DNA of 64,000 nt from Chloroflexota bacterium. Lineage in GTDB: Bacteria > Chloroflexota > FW602-bin22 > JACPRP01. The position numbers and the translations under genes were made by a program. Below, piece after piece: positions 53,392 to 63,396 of the stretch. Location of the stretch: NCBI GenBank assembly GCA_016210495.1, contig JACQUC010000180.1, positions 18,331-82,330 of the forward strand, in the 5' to 3' direction. Under the pieces are notes generated by a model. That model searched no databases. It was not told the DNA's origin and saw only the letters and a list, made by a program, of their open reading frames with translations. Every line of letters starts with the position of its first letter. Position 1 is the stretch's first letter.

Positions 53392-55053
53392 ATGAGTGTC
53401 CCAGGGATAGCTAGAGTAGAGGGTGCAGTCGCACGCCATCTGGTGGCTGCGAATACGGGTGTCCGGAGGCGTGCGCCGCAAGTGCCTACCGCCCCACTCC
53501 TGATCTGGCTTCTCGCCGGACTGGTTGTGCTCGTAATGCTGCTGCCCGTGGCCTACCTGATTCTCCGCGCCATTGGCGCGGGCGCGGAGACCTGGCAGCT
53601 TCTGCTGCGCACCCGGACCCTGGAGGTCCTTCTGCGAACCGCCGGCCTGGCCCTGCTCGTGACCTCGTCTTCCGCGGCGATTTCTATTCCGCTGGCCTGG
53701 CTGACGGTACGCACCGATCTGCCTTTTCGAAAACTGTGGTCGGTGCTCGCCATTCTGCCGCTGGTGATCCCGACCTACGTCGGAGGCTTCGTGCTAGTGG
53801 CCTCCCTCGGTCCCAAGGGGATGTTTCAGCAACTTCTGTCTGGACTGGGCGTGGAACGGCTGCCCGAGATCTACGGCTTCCCTGGCGCGGTGCTGGCGCT
53901 CACTCTTTTCAGCTACCCCTACCTGCTGCTGAGCGTCCGGGCTGGCCTGCAGAGCCTTGATCCCGCGGTCGAGGAGGCGTCTCGCAGTCTGGGCCACCGC
54001 CCCTGGTCCACCTTCTGGCGGGTTACGCTGCCACAGTTGCGGCCTGCGCTGGCATCGGGGTCGCTCCTGGTGGCGCTGTACACCCTTAGCGACTTCGGGG
54101 CCGTCTCGCTTCTCCAGTTCGACTCGTTCACCCGTGCCATTTACTTGCAGTACCAGGGCTCCTTCGATCGGACCATGGCCGCGCTCCTGGCGCTCCTCCT
54201 TGTCGCCTTTACAGGGCTGATCCTGCTTGTCGAGGCGCGCACGCGCGGTCGAGCTCGTTACCACCGCTCCAGCGCAGGCTCGATTCGCCCGGCTGCCATT
54301 CTGAGATTGGGTCGATGGCGTTGGCCTTCGCTCGTCTTCTGCGGCCTGGTCGTCTTGCTTGCGCTGATACTGCCCGTGTTCGTGCTCGTCTACTGGCTCT
54401 TGCAGGGCCTGGCGCAAGGCATACAACCAGAGGTCGTCTGGAATGCGGCCCTCAATTCCACCTATTCATCCGGCCTGGCCGCCCTGGTGACTGTGGTGGC
54501 TGCCCTGCCGGTGGCCATCCTCGCCGTGCGCTATCCAGGCAAGGTGAGCGGGTGGCTCGAACGAGCTACCTACGCCGGATTTGCGCTGCCGGGGATCGTC
54601 ATTGCCCTCGCTTTGGTTTTCTTCGGCGCGAACTACGCCACTCCTCTCTATCAGACACTGGCGCTTCTACTGTTGGCCTACACGGTGCGCTTTCTCCCGC
54701 AGGCTGTTGGGGCCACGCGCACCTCGCTGTTGCAGGTCAGTCCGCGCTTGGAAGAGGCCGGCCGTGGCCTCGGGCGAACGCATCCCGTGGTGCTGGCGAC
54801 GATCACCCTTCCACTGGTCCGCCCGGGTATCCTCGCCGGCCTGGCAATGGTGTTCCTCACCACGATGAAGGAGTTACCGGCTACGCTCCTCTTGAGCCCC
54901 ATCGGCTTCAAGACGCTGGCCACCACCATCTGGTCGGCCACGTCGGGGGCGTTTTTCGCCGCCGCCGCTGCTCCAGCCCTCTTGCTGGTCCTCGTATCGG
55001 GACTGTCCATCGTCTTGTTGATCCGCACGGAAGGGAGACTGCGCGGTGAGTGA
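53392..55053 (+). CDS. Ferric iron ABC transporter permease (FbpB-like)
   Basis: 553 residues with about 12 helices in two homologous halves, each with the ABC permease EAA-type loop: EEASRSLGHRPWSTFWRVTLP near 195 and EEAGRGLGRTHPVVLATITLP near 463 (seen as EEASRSLG and EEAGRGLG). This double-length permease is characteristic of Fe3+ (FbpB/FutB) systems. It overlaps the ATPase gene by 8 nt. Works with the upstream FbpA-like receptor. Confidence 0.93.
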   Translation: MSVPGIARVEGAVARHLVAANTGVRRRAPQVPTAPLLIWLLAGLVVLVMLLPVAYLILRAIGAGAETWQLLLRTRTLEVLLRTAGLALLVTSSSAAISIPLAWLTVRTDLPFRKLWSVLAILPLVIPTYVGGFVLVASLGPKGMFQQLLSGLGVERLPEIYGFPGAVLALTLFSYPYLLLSVRAGLQSLDPAVEEASRSLGHRPWSTFWRVTLPQLRPALASGSLLVALYTLSDFGAVSLLQFDSFTRAIYLQYQGSFDRTMAALLALLLVAFTGLILLVEARTRGRARYHRSSAGSIRPAAILRLGRWRWPSLVFCGLVVLLALILPVFVLVYWLLQGLAQGIQPEVVWNAALNSTYSSGLAALVTVVAALPVAILAVRYPGKVSGWLERATYAGFALPGIVIALALVFFGANYATPLYQTLALLLLAYTVRFLPQAVGATRTSLLQVSPRLEEAGRGLGRTHPVVLATITLPLVRPGILAGLAMVFLTTMKELPATLLLSPIGFKTLATTIWSATSGAFFAAAAAPALLLVLVSGLSIVLLIRTEGRLRGE

Positions 55054-56068
55054 CGTAGCCATTCGTTGTGTCAATGTCACCAAGCGATATGGCGACGTCA
55101 CGGCGGTCGACTCCGTGAGTATTAGCCTCCCCACGGGGTGCATTCTCGCGTTGCTTGGCCCCAGTGGGTGCGGCAAGACCACGACGCTGCGACTGCTGGC
55201 GGGCTTCGAGGTTCCGGAGGCGGGCTCGATCGAGATCGGCGGCCGGGTGATGGCGGGAAATGGCTCGTTCATTCCTCCGGAGAAACGGCGAGTAGGGATG
55301 GTGTTCCAGGACTATGCCCTTTTCCCCCACCTCGACGTAGCCAGAAACGTTGCCTACGGCTTGACCAATAGCAATCATAATGGGTCGCGTGTGTCAGAGA
55401 TTCTGGCGCTGGTCGGACTCAGCGACCTCGAGCGGCGCATGCCCCACGAGCTTTCCGGTGGGCAGCAGCAGCGGGTCGCCCTGGCGCGAGCTCTTGCACC
55501 CGGGCCGGAGGTGATCCTTCTGGACGAGCCGTTCTCCAATCTGGATGCCGAGCTCCGAGCGCGGGTACGGGCCGAGGTTCGTGACATCCTGCTTGCCGCC
55601 CGAGCAACGGCGGTCTTCGTGACCCACGATCAGGAAGAAGCGTTGAGCCTGGCCGACGAGGTGGCGCTCATGTTGGAGGGCCGGATCGTGCAGGTGGCGG
55701 ACCCGGAGGGTCTCTACAGGCGCCCGGCCAGCAGAGCGGCCGCAACTTTCGTCGGCGACTCCGACTTCCTTGCGGGAAAAGCTGCCAATGGACAAGTCTC
55801 CTGCGAGCTAGGCCTCCTCCGCTGCGAAAACGCCTATAACGGCAACGTCGAAGTGATGGTGCGACCCGAGAACGTCGACTTTGTGGCCGATTCCGAGAGC
55901 CCGCACGAAGTCGTACTGAGGGAGTTCTTTGGCCACGACCAGTTGGTAACGGTACGTCTCGCATCGGGCCGCAAGATGCGCTCCAGGTTGGCGCCAAGCG
56001 CCAGGTTTGCCCCCGGGGACCGCGTGCGAATTCAGGTACGAGAAACCGTCACCGTCTTCCCTGCTTGA
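55046..56068 (+). CDS. Ferric iron ABC transporter ATP-binding protein (FbpC-like)
   Basis: 340 residues: Walker A GPSGCGKTTTLR (about 38-49), LSGGQQQRVALARAL signature (about 138), Walker B VILLDEPFSNLDAELR, H-loop VFVTHDQEEALSLADE, and a TOBE-like regulatory domain at the C-terminus (about 240-340). It energises FbpB. The start at 55046 overlaps the permease end; translation is coupled. Confidence 0.95.
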   Translation: MSDVAIRCVNVTKRYGDVTAVDSVSISLPTGCILALLGPSGCGKTTTLRLLAGFEVPEAGSIEIGGRVMAGNGSFIPPEKRRVGMVFQDYALFPHLDVARNVAYGLTNSNHNGSRVSEILALVGLSDLERRMPHELSGGQQQRVALARALAPGPEVILLDEPFSNLDAELRARVRAEVRDILLAARATAVFVTHDQEEALSLADEVALMLEGRIVQVADPEGLYRRPASRAAATFVGDSDFLAGKAANGQVSCELGLLRCENAYNGNVEVMVRPENVDFVADSESPHEVVLREFFGHDQLVTVRLASGRKMRSRLAPSARFAPGDRVRIQVRETVTVFPA

Positions 56069-56375
56069 AGCAGAGGTAGTGTACGGAATACTTGTGTTAT
56101 TCTCGCCAAGCCTCGGCCGAACGTCGGTTATCAGAAGAATGGCCAGTCCTCACCATTCGCAGGGACTGGCCAACTGACGGTTATTTGAGCACAATCGGGT
56201 TGAGCGGGCTGGCGCTACCACCAGTTGCTCGGGGCATCGGCCAATAAGGCTGTCAGCGGCTCAGTCTTTCTCACCCCTTTGAACCCCCTTCCGTACCCAG
56301 TCAGGCGTCGGCCCGCCGTCGGATCATACGACAATTGTATTCTCTGATAGGCTCTGTGGCAAGCTCGAAGTGTCC

Positions 56376-56464
56376 GAACCGCGGATTACGCAGATTAATG
56401 GATTTCGCAGATGCCAAATATCGGTAATCTGCGCAATCCAATAATCTGCGTCAATCAGCGGTTC
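56376..56464. repeat. Inverted repeat with GCAGATTA units
   Basis: Arms 56376-56412 and 56427-56464 (about 37 bp, mostly complementary, built from GATTACGCAGATTA-like units) flank a 14-nt loop. Such GCAGATTA arrays are common dispersed bacterial hairpin elements. Confidence 0.6.
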
Positions 56465-56676
56465 AGACCATCTACACAAAACCTTGCCACCAATCTTTGT
56501 CCAATCTGGATATTGCGACCCACTGGCGTACTGGTAGAATTGAGTTGTTCACAGTTCGGCCAGTGTCCGAACAGAATACTGTCAGCCAGATGGAAGCCGT
56601 GATCTGAGGGTTCAGGATACCTCGAATGGTCGAGCATCCTCAACTTGGTCGCTTAGCCCTCGGGGAGCCAGTAGCG

Positions 56677-56706
56677 AAACCGGCCATCGTACTCGATGGC
56701 CGGTTT
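56677..56706. terminator. Perfect 13-bp palindromic hairpin
   Basis: AAACCGGCCATCG-TACT-CGATGGCCGGTTT, a perfect stem with A-rich and T-rich ends (bidirectional terminator shape). It lies 600 nt after fbpC, so it may mark the end of an older transcription unit. Confidence 0.5.
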
Positions 56707-57103
56707 CTGTTTGCCGGCAAGGGAGGAAATCGATTTCATACGCGCGTTTCGAGACACCCATTGGTAGGCACGATACGGCCCGTCCGCTCTCGACCGTATT
56801 GGTCGAGAGCGGTACCGCAGGCTGTCTGTGCGTAGGAAACGCCGGGCCGGAAGGCTGCCCTTACAGGACATTCCTGGGACCGGAGCTGTGCGACGCGGGC
56901 ACGCCACTGCGCAGGTGCCCCCTCCAGTCGCTTCGCACAAGCGAGCCCCTGCACACCAGGGGTTTTACCCCACCGGTTGGTAGTTGCTGCTGGCACTGAG
57001 GCATCCGACGCGGCAGATTGCCCGCTTCCGCACGGCCTCCACGTGTACCTTGATACCAGTACCATAGTCGCGACCGTCGCACGGGTATCGGGCCATTCGG
57101 TCG

Positions 57104-57132
57104 TTGACGCACGATGGTGCTAATGCTAGAGT
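57104..57132 (+). promoter_or_regulatory. hyuA promoter of the shared extended -10 type
   Basis: TTGACG at 57104-57109, a 17-nt spacer ending in ATGC and TAGAGT at 57127-57132. Same form as the promoters at 7467 and 16180 of the grd/ubiD island. Confidence 0.5.
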
Positions 57133-57240
57133 GGTTGCAGTCAACATACTGGCGATGGCCTGGCCGCCGCCCTCAACCCAAGAGGCCGACGCTGACGGCT
57201 AGGCTCAACACAGACTACCGTGACAGCAGGGGGGATTTCT

Positions 57241-59334
57241 TTGGGCTACGAGTTGTGTTTCGATGTCGGTGGAACGTTTACCGATATCACGTTGCTCGAC
57301 GAGACCACGGGCGATGTAGCAGTGGCCAAGGTGCTGACCACTCCCGAAGAACCGGCAATCGGCGTGAGCGCCGGCATACAGGAGCTTATGGCGCAAATCG
57401 GCATCCGAGGAGAGGCCATTTCGCGACCCGTCCGAGGCGCCACAACGCTGATTACCAACTGCCTGATAGAGCGAAAAGGGAAGAAGACGGCCCTTATCAC
57501 CACCAGGGGCTTCCGGGACCTGATCGAAATAGGCCGGGAATGGCGCTACGACATATACGACCTCTTCCTGAAGATGCCACCGCCGCTGGTTCCGCGCTAC
57601 TTGCGCAAAGGAATCACGGAGCGAATGGACAAGACCGGGAAGGTAATCCAGGAGCTGGATATAGATGGGCTGAGAGGCACCCTGGCTGATCTGAAGCGGG
57701 AGGATGTGGAATCATTGGCTATTTGCTTTCTGCACTCCTATGTCAACCCAGCGCACGAGGGGAAGGCGAGGGCAGTGGCGAAGGAGATAATGCCCGAGGT
57801 GGAGGTCAGCATTTCCTCTGAAGTTGTGCCGGAGATAGGTGAATACGAACGATCTTCGACCGTGGTGGCCAACGCCTACGTTCTGCACATCGCGCGGGCG
57901 CACTTTGCAGCACTCGACGAGGTTCTAGAAGACGTGGGGATCACGAGGGGGCTGTACCTCATGCACTCAGGGGGCGGAGTCGTTACTGCCGATGCCGCAC
58001 GTCGCTTTCCGGTGCGACTGGTCGAATCTGGCCCTGCCGCCGGGGCCATGGCCGGTGTTTTCTATGGCAAGCTGACTGGAATCCGCAACCTGGTCACCTT
58101 CGACATGGGAGGCACAACCGCCAAGATCGCCTTGATTAGCGACGGAGTGGCGAGCGTGGTCAACCGGTTTGAAGTGGCGCGGGTAGCCCGCTTCAAGAAG
58201 GGGAGCGGATTGCCGCTCAAGATACAGGTCATCAACATGGTCGAGATCGGCGCCGGCGGCGGCAGCATCGCCAGTGTGGACGATATGGGCTTGGTCCAGG
58301 TCGGACCACACAGTGCCGGCGCCGTGCCTGGGCCAGCGTGTTATGGGCGGGGAGGAGACCAGCCCACGGTTACCGATGCCGACCTGGTTCTGGGATACCT
58401 CAACCCCTCATATTTTCTTGGCGGCAAGATGCCGCTCAGCAAGGACCTGGCCGAAAGCGCGATCAGGAACGGCATCGCCGAGCCGATGAGCCTCTCCATC
58501 CTCGAGGCAGCAGCAGCCGTCAACCTGATGGTTAACGAGCACATGGCCAACGCCGCACGGGTGCACCTGGCCGAGGAAGGAAAAGACTACCGTCAATACA
58601 CCCTGCTGGCGTTCGGCGGCGCGGGCCCCGTGCACGCGGTCGAGGTTGCCCGTCGCGTGGGCATAAGGCGGGTGTTATGCCCGCTATCGGCCGGCGTTCT
58701 CTCGGCGGTGGGCTTGATGGCGACGCCCGTGGCAATCGACTGCGTGCGCAGCTTTGTGTCGCCTTTGGACAAAATGGACTGGGCCGCGTTCAAGGCGCTG
58801 GATCGGGAGATGGAAGAGGAGGCAGTCAATCTGATAGCTCCTGCCGGCCTTTCCCGCGATGAAATAGAGTTCTCGAGAACGGCCGACATGCACTACCGGG
58901 GCCAGGGCTACGAGGTGAACGTGCCCATTCCATTTGACTTTCTGGAGAAAGAGGACGCCGAGCGCTTCGAACAGGCATTCTACGACCGATACTTCGAGTT
59001 GTATCGGCGACGGGCGATGATGACCATGCCTGTGGAGTTGGTCAACTGGAGGCTGACTGTTCGTGGCAAGACGACTCCCCTTAAGGCGAGAAACTACGAA
59101 GAAGCGTCTGATGGCCCGGACCGGGCGCTCAAGGGGAAGCGGCCGGCCTATTACCATTCGCTCCAGGGTTTCCTCGACGTGCTGGTGTACGACCACTACC
59201 ATCTGCGTCCCGGAATGGCGATCCAAGGGCCGGCCATCGTGGAGCAAAGGGAATCCACCTCGGTGATAGGGCCAGGGGACCGGATTACCGTCGATCCTTA
59301 TCTGAACCTGTTTGTCCAGTTACGACAAGGATAA
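57241..59334 (+). CDS. hyuA: Hydantoinase/oxoprolinase family protein, subunit A (HyuA-like)
   Basis: 697 residues from TTG 57241 (GGGGGG six bases upstream; GTG 57220 is the alternative). N-terminal Hydant_A_N region GYELCFDVGGTFTDITLL (ATP-binding fold), then GATTLITNCLIERKGKKTALITT, the central GPAAGAMAGVF and TFDMGGTTAKIALI, and the C-terminal hydantoinase A part. HyuA acts with HyuB in ATP-dependent ring or amide hydrolysis (hydantoins, 5-oxoproline, acetophenone carboxylation relatives). It lies 18 nt before hyuB. Exact substrate cannot be predicted. Confidence 0.93.
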   Translation: MGYELCFDVGGTFTDITLLDETTGDVAVAKVLTTPEEPAIGVSAGIQELMAQIGIRGEAISRPVRGATTLITNCLIERKGKKTALITTRGFRDLIEIGREWRYDIYDLFLKMPPPLVPRYLRKGITERMDKTGKVIQELDIDGLRGTLADLKREDVESLAICFLHSYVNPAHEGKARAVAKEIMPEVEVSISSEVVPEIGEYERSSTVVANAYVLHIARAHFAALDEVLEDVGITRGLYLMHSGGGVVTADAARRFPVRLVESGPAAGAMAGVFYGKLTGIRNLVTFDMGGTTAKIALISDGVASVVNRFEVARVARFKKGSGLPLKIQVINMVEIGAGGGSIASVDDMGLVQVGPHSAGAVPGPACYGRGGDQPTVTDADLVLGYLNPSYFLGGKMPLSKDLAESAIRNGIAEPMSLSILEAAAAVNLMVNEHMANAARVHLAEEGKDYRQYTLLAFGGAGPVHAVEVARRVGIRRVLCPLSAGVLSAVGLMATPVAIDCVRSFVSPLDKMDWAAFKALDREMEEEAVNLIAPAGLSRDEIEFSRTADMHYRGQGYEVNVPIPFDFLEKEDAERFEQAFYDRYFELYRRRAMMTMPVELVNWRLTVRGKTTPLKARNYEEASDGPDRALKGKRPAYYHSLQGFLDVLVYDHYHLRPGMAIQGPAIVEQRESTSVIGPGDRITVDPYLNLFVQLRQG

Positions 59335-59352
59335 TAGCACAGAGGAGCCATT

Positions 59353-61017
59353 GTGCAGAATATCGACCCGATAACGCTGGATGTCTGGTGGAACCGATTC
59401 ATAAGTATTGTCGACGAGATGGCCGCGGCAGTCGAACGCACGGCCTTCTCCAATGTGGTGAGGGGCTCCAACGACTACTGCTGCGCGCTGCTGGATGCCG
59501 AGGGGAACCTGGTGGCCCAGAACACCCGCACCATCCCGTCGTTCATCGGGACGATAGCCTGCACGGTCAGGCATTTCTTGAGCGTCTTCCCGCCCGAGAG
59601 CTTGAGCGAAGACGACGTGATCATAACCAACGATCCGTGGGTCTCCAGCGGGCACCTGCCCGACCTGTCTGTGGCGCTGCCGATCTTCTTCAGAGAGAGG
59701 CTGGTGGGCTTCTGTGGCATAACCCTGCACCTGCCGGACATCGGGGGCCGGGGTGCCTCGCCGGACACCAAGGATTTCTTCGAAGGCGGCCTTTTCATCC
59801 CGACGGTGAAGCTGTACTCCAAGGGGGTTATCGACCAAACAGTCCAGAGCTTCATCACCAGGAACGTGAGGATTCCCCGCGAGGTAATGGGCGACATCGA
59901 GGCGGCGATCACCGCCTGCAAGACCGGCGAGGCGCGGGTTATCGATTTCCTGCGCGAGTACGCGCTGGCCGATCTGACCCTTCTGGCCACCTCGGTCCAG
60001 GCAGTCTCGGAGCGGGCGATGCGCGAAGCCATCCGGAAGATCCCCAACGGCACGTTCTCCGACACCGTGGTCTTCGACGGGTGGGACCATCCCCTGACCG
60101 TCCAAGCCTCCGTAACGATAGACAATGACGAAATCGAAATAGATTTCGCCGGCACCTCGCCGCAGGTCGGCTTTGGGATCAACTCGGTTTACAACTACAC
60201 CTATGCCTACGCGGTCTATGCCATCAAGTGCGCCATATGCCCGTTTGTGCCTAACAACGAGGGCTCGTGCAAGCCCGTCAAGGTGCTGGTTCCCGAAGGC
60301 TCGGTGCTGAACCCTAAGTTCCCTGCACCGGTGTCGGCCAGATACCTGAGCGCCCATTTCATCCAGGCCGCCGTGTTCGGCGCTCTGGCTAAGGTCATCC
60401 CCGACAGGATCAACGCCGACGCCAGCGCACCGTTCTGGGGTCTGATCGTCCACGGCCAGCGGGAAACCGGGGAGGTCTACGTCGCCCACGGCCTGACGGC
60501 CAACGGGGGACAGGGAGCCAGCGCCCAGAGCGACGGCATCTCTTGCCTGTGCATTCCCAGCAACGTAGGGAGCGTGCAGGTGGAGGTGATCGAGAACAGC
60601 ACGGGCCTTTTCGTGGGCGAGAAGGAGCTTGTGCCCGATTCCGCCGGCCCCGGCCAGCACCGAGGCGGCCTGGCCCAGAGGGTAACGATCGGATCGGCTT
60701 CCCCTTTCCGCACCAGGGCCTTCCTGCTCACGGAGAGAATCCAGCATCCTGCGCGAGGCTTGCTCGGCGGCCGTGACGGCACGCCCGGCGCCATCTTCAA
60801 GAACGGCGTCCCCATCGGTGAGCCAAAGGCCGAAGTTACCCTTAACCAGGGCGAGTACGTAACCCTTCTCCTCCCCGGCGGTGGCGGCTTCGGCGACGCC
60901 CGGCTGCGCGATCCCGAGAGAATTAAGTCGGACCTCCGCAACGGCTACATAACGCTTGAGGGAGCGAGGAGGGATTACGGTTTCACGCCCCCAGTCCACG
61001 AGCCAGGTCCGAAATGA
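59353..61017 (+). CDS. hyuB: Hydantoinase/oxoprolinase family protein, subunit B (HyuB-like)
   Basis: 554 residues from GTG 59353 (GAGGAG upstream). Hydantoinase_B markers: VERTAFSNVVRGSNDYCCALLDAEGNLVAQ near 32, NDPWVSSGHLPDLSV near 95, VDFAGTSPQ-type ID-FAGTSPQ near 265 and GGGGFGDA near 513. It forms the catalytic complex with HyuA. Its last 35 nt overlap the end of the convergent cysteine hydrolase gene, so the two transcripts are antisense there. Confidence 0.94.
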   Translation: MQNIDPITLDVWWNRFISIVDEMAAAVERTAFSNVVRGSNDYCCALLDAEGNLVAQNTRTIPSFIGTIACTVRHFLSVFPPESLSEDDVIITNDPWVSSGHLPDLSVALPIFFRERLVGFCGITLHLPDIGGRGASPDTKDFFEGGLFIPTVKLYSKGVIDQTVQSFITRNVRIPREVMGDIEAAITACKTGEARVIDFLREYALADLTLLATSVQAVSERAMREAIRKIPNGTFSDTVVFDGWDHPLTVQASVTIDNDEIEIDFAGTSPQVGFGINSVYNYTYAYAVYAIKCAICPFVPNNEGSCKPVKVLVPEGSVLNPKFPAPVSARYLSAHFIQAAVFGALAKVIPDRINADASAPFWGLIVHGQRETGEVYVAHGLTANGGQGASAQSDGISCLCIPSNVGSVQVEVIENSTGLFVGEKELVPDSAGPGQHRGGLAQRVTIGSASPFRTRAFLLTERIQHPARGLLGGRDGTPGAIFKNGVPIGEPKAEVTLNQGEYVTLLLPGGGGFGDARLRDPERIKSDLRNGYITLEGARRDYGFTPPVHEPGPK

Positions 61018-61693
61018 CCTGCTTGGTGGTGCGAACGTCGCCGTAGGCCCGAGCGAAGAGCCTCATCGTGGCCTCGTGGGCAGGCTGATCGAACGATGTG
61101 CAAGCGTCCTCCACCAGGATACAGGAATAGCCCCGGTCTGAGGCGTCGCGCGCGGTGCCCTCTACGCATACGCTGGTACCCACACCGGCGAATATCAGTC
61201 CGGTGACACCCATGTTTCGCAGCGTCTGGTCGATGCTGGTGGAATTGAACGCGCTGTAGGAGGTCTTGTTGATCACCAGCTCGCCGGGTCTGGGTAACAG
61301 CTCGTCGATTATCTGGTGCTCGATTGTGCCGCGCACCGCCACGGTGCGAACACCGGCGATGGCCAACATCTGCAGGATTCGCCGCTGAAAACGAGGCGTA
61401 AGGTCTTTCCCATCTTCGCGCTCGGACCCTATGGTCAGGTAGACGACTGGGAGCCCATGCTCGCGGAAGAACGCCAGGAGCATCCGAATGTTCGGAATGA
61501 TCGTCTGCTTCAGGCGATTCAGATAAGGCACGGCGACCTCGGGAGCCCTTTGTACCAACAACTTGGTGGAGCCATAAGCCGGGTTAACGCTTATGTTCTG
61601 CATATCTACCACAACGAGCGCCACGTGCGACGGGTCGATATGGCTCTCGAAAGAAGGGTATTGCCAACGTTCCACGTTTTCCGGGGCAGTCAT
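60983..61693 (-). CDS. Isochorismatase-family cysteine hydrolase
   Basis: 236 residues with the catalytic triad of the family: Asp in ALVVVDMQN near residue 31, Lys in VINKTSYSAFNST near 145 and Cys in GVGTSVCVEGTARDA near 178. Family members hydrolyse amides or vinyl ethers, e.g. N-carbamoylsarcosine amidohydrolase, peroxyureidoacrylate amidase and nicotinamidase. Next to HyuAB, an N-carbamoyl-type amide step is a reasonable guess. It follows the UGSC selenoprotein gene on the same strand (23 nt), so the two are likely cotranscribed. Confidence 0.92.
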   Translation of the reverse strand: MTAPENVERWQYPSFESHIDPSHVALVVVDMQNISVNPAYGSTKLLVQRAPEVAVPYLNRLKQTIIPNIRMLLAFFREHGLPVVYLTIGSEREDGKDLTPRFQRRILQMLAIAGVRTVAVRGTIEHQIIDELLPRPGELVINKTSYSAFNSTSIDQTLRNMGVTGLIFAGVGTSVCVEGTARDASDRGYSCILVEDACTSFDQPAHEATMRLFARAYGDVRTTKQVISDLARGLGA

Positions 61694-61716
61694 ATGCTAC
61701 CTGCCGATGATCGATC

Positions 61717-63396
61717 TTAGTATCGCGCGTATCTCGGGACGAGGTTCTGATACTTTCGCACCACCTGCTCCCAGTTCTTGGGCGTTTCCACCTTCCTGGT
61801 CACGGGGCGTGGCCTTTTCCACGAGTGTCCGGTCAGCGTCAGGCCCAGAAAGTTACCCGGCCCGCCGCTGACACAGATGGTGATATCTTGCGGGCTGGTG
61901 AACAGGCCGATCGAATCCATCGCCTTCAACGGATAGCGTGCCTTGGGGTCCCGTTCCGCGAAGATGGCGTTGTATTGATACAGAGGACTCCGCGTGTGCT
62001 CGGCAATGAACTCCTTGACGTCCTGTTTCGTCCAGCCTGCCTCCGCCATTATTTCGGCATAGGTCCGATTCATCAGGACACATAGTGTCCCAGGTCTATC
62101 CGGCGGAACGTTGTAGATCACAGTCTGCAGAATATCCTGGGGCTCAGTGCCGTAAGCCGGCAGGGCGTAATACCCCCGGGAGAACACTAGGCTAACCGCG
62201 CTGTCGTCTCCGCTCAGCCCCTGTTCCACGTGCAATGGCTCCCACGGGCTTGCCTCCTCGTTCTCTGCCACCACCATCCCGTGTTTTCCGGGGTTGCCGT
62301 GCGCCCCCATATCTTCGACCCCTTTTCGCGCCCCTCCTACGTTCTTAATGATAAGCGATAACGCCCGCCCGATGGCGGAGTTGGCAATGTCTCCGGGACT
62401 GAGAGTGCCGCTGCTGCAGTTGATGTTCAGCTCACGACGAATCGGGCCGTTCACCACGAGAAATGGCGCGAACGAGCAAGTGCTAACCTCGAACAGACCG
62501 AAGTATGCTTCCGGATCCACTATAGCTTGTACCGCCGCTATCAGCACGGGCATATGAGTCGGCAGCGCCCCTGCCATCACGGCGTTAATGGCGATCTTCT
62601 CCACTGTGGCCTTCCCCAGGCGGGGAATGATCTTGGCCACCACATGCTCGGCAGGTAGATCGGTCCCCGTCAGCATCTCCGCCACCGCCTCCTCGGTGGA
62701 AGGATAGATCGGCAGCCCATCGCCCCATCCCCGCCTGTAGAAGAACTGATTCACCTCCTGGAGGTCTCCCCTGAACACAATCCTCGCAGGTCGTTCCTCT
62801 TCCATAGTTGGGACCAGCTCCTCGGCGGTGAGCGCGCCGGTAAGCGCCGCGATGATGTTGTCCATCACATCGATCGTTCTCGGCTCGATCTTCGCCATCG
62901 ATTTCTCATCCGGCGCTATCTTTTCGTGCACCAGCCGTAGGGCAGGCACGCCTTTGATCGATGCGGCCGACCGCGCGTCGTTCAGGAACTCCTCGTTCAC
63001 GATCGCTGCCACGGGCTTGCCCAGGCTCTCTATTCTAGATGCATCGTACACAAGGTACTTGGTGCACGACCCTCAATCGCCAACCGCGGCGACAACCGCG
63101 TCGACGCCGCTCGCCCAGGCCGCAAGCTTTGCCCTTTCTTCTCCTGCGGTGTCCTCCTCCAGGACTCCGTGCCTGATGCGAAACCGGCTGAATGTCAGGG
63201 TTGGGAACCTCTGCTTAAGCCTGGTCTCGACCACCCCCAGAATAAGACTCGCCGTCGGCTTATGATCGTCGAACAAACCGATAGTTTTCCCTTCCAAGTC
63301 AGCCAGGCGGGGAGAAAGTCCCCGCACCGGAGACGGATCGACCTCGGCCCATGGGCTCAAAACTTCGTATTTGTCAGATCGAGCATCACTCCACAT
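61717..63396 (-). CDS. UGSC-family selenoprotein (Sec108), two-domain
   Basis: ORFs 63073-63396 and 61717-63051 join through in-frame TGA (63075-63073) into 559 residues: VVAAVGD-U108-GSC-TKYLVYDASRIESLGKPVAAIVNEEF. The U-G-S-C motif and the following sequence are those of the UGSC (seleno)protein family. The N-terminal domain has a GKTIGLFDDHKPTA start near residue 36. The C-terminal half (GWGDGLPIYPSTEEAVAEML, then ATVEKIAINAVMAGALPTHMPV) is the domain usually linked to UGSC proteins. ATG 63396 follows GGGGGA. Function unknown; a Sec-thiol redox or transferase site is likely. The gene lies upstream of the cysteine hydrolase, convergent with hyuAB. Confidence 0.88.
63046..63067 (-). promoter_or_regulatory. 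Hairpin downstream of the UGSC UGA (SECIS candidate)
   Basis: GTGCAC (one-base bulge) AAG-TAC-CTT-GTGTAC gives nine pairs with one wobble, starting 5 nt after the UGA. The apex lacks the GG seen in the grdB-like hairpins, so this candidate is weaker. Confidence 0.35.

Larger units (their letters stand above)
56069..57240. other. Non-coding interval (1.17 kb) with hairpins
   Basis: No supportable gene: the short ORFs lack ribosome sites or family features, and the frames shift repeatedly. The interval holds the inverted repeat 56376-56464, the palindrome 56677-56706 and the hyuA promoter 57104-57132. It could be decayed mobile DNA or gene remnants; I cannot identify any. Confidence 0.55.

Noticed and set aside
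56411..56602. Short ORFs in the 56.1-57.2 kb gap
   Set aside because: No ribosome sites, no recognisable domains, and they run through hairpin repeats.
59320..60999. Long reverse-strand frame opposite hyuB
   Set aside because: hyuB has clear family motifs; the antisense frame is low-complexity and His/Asp/Arg-rich.
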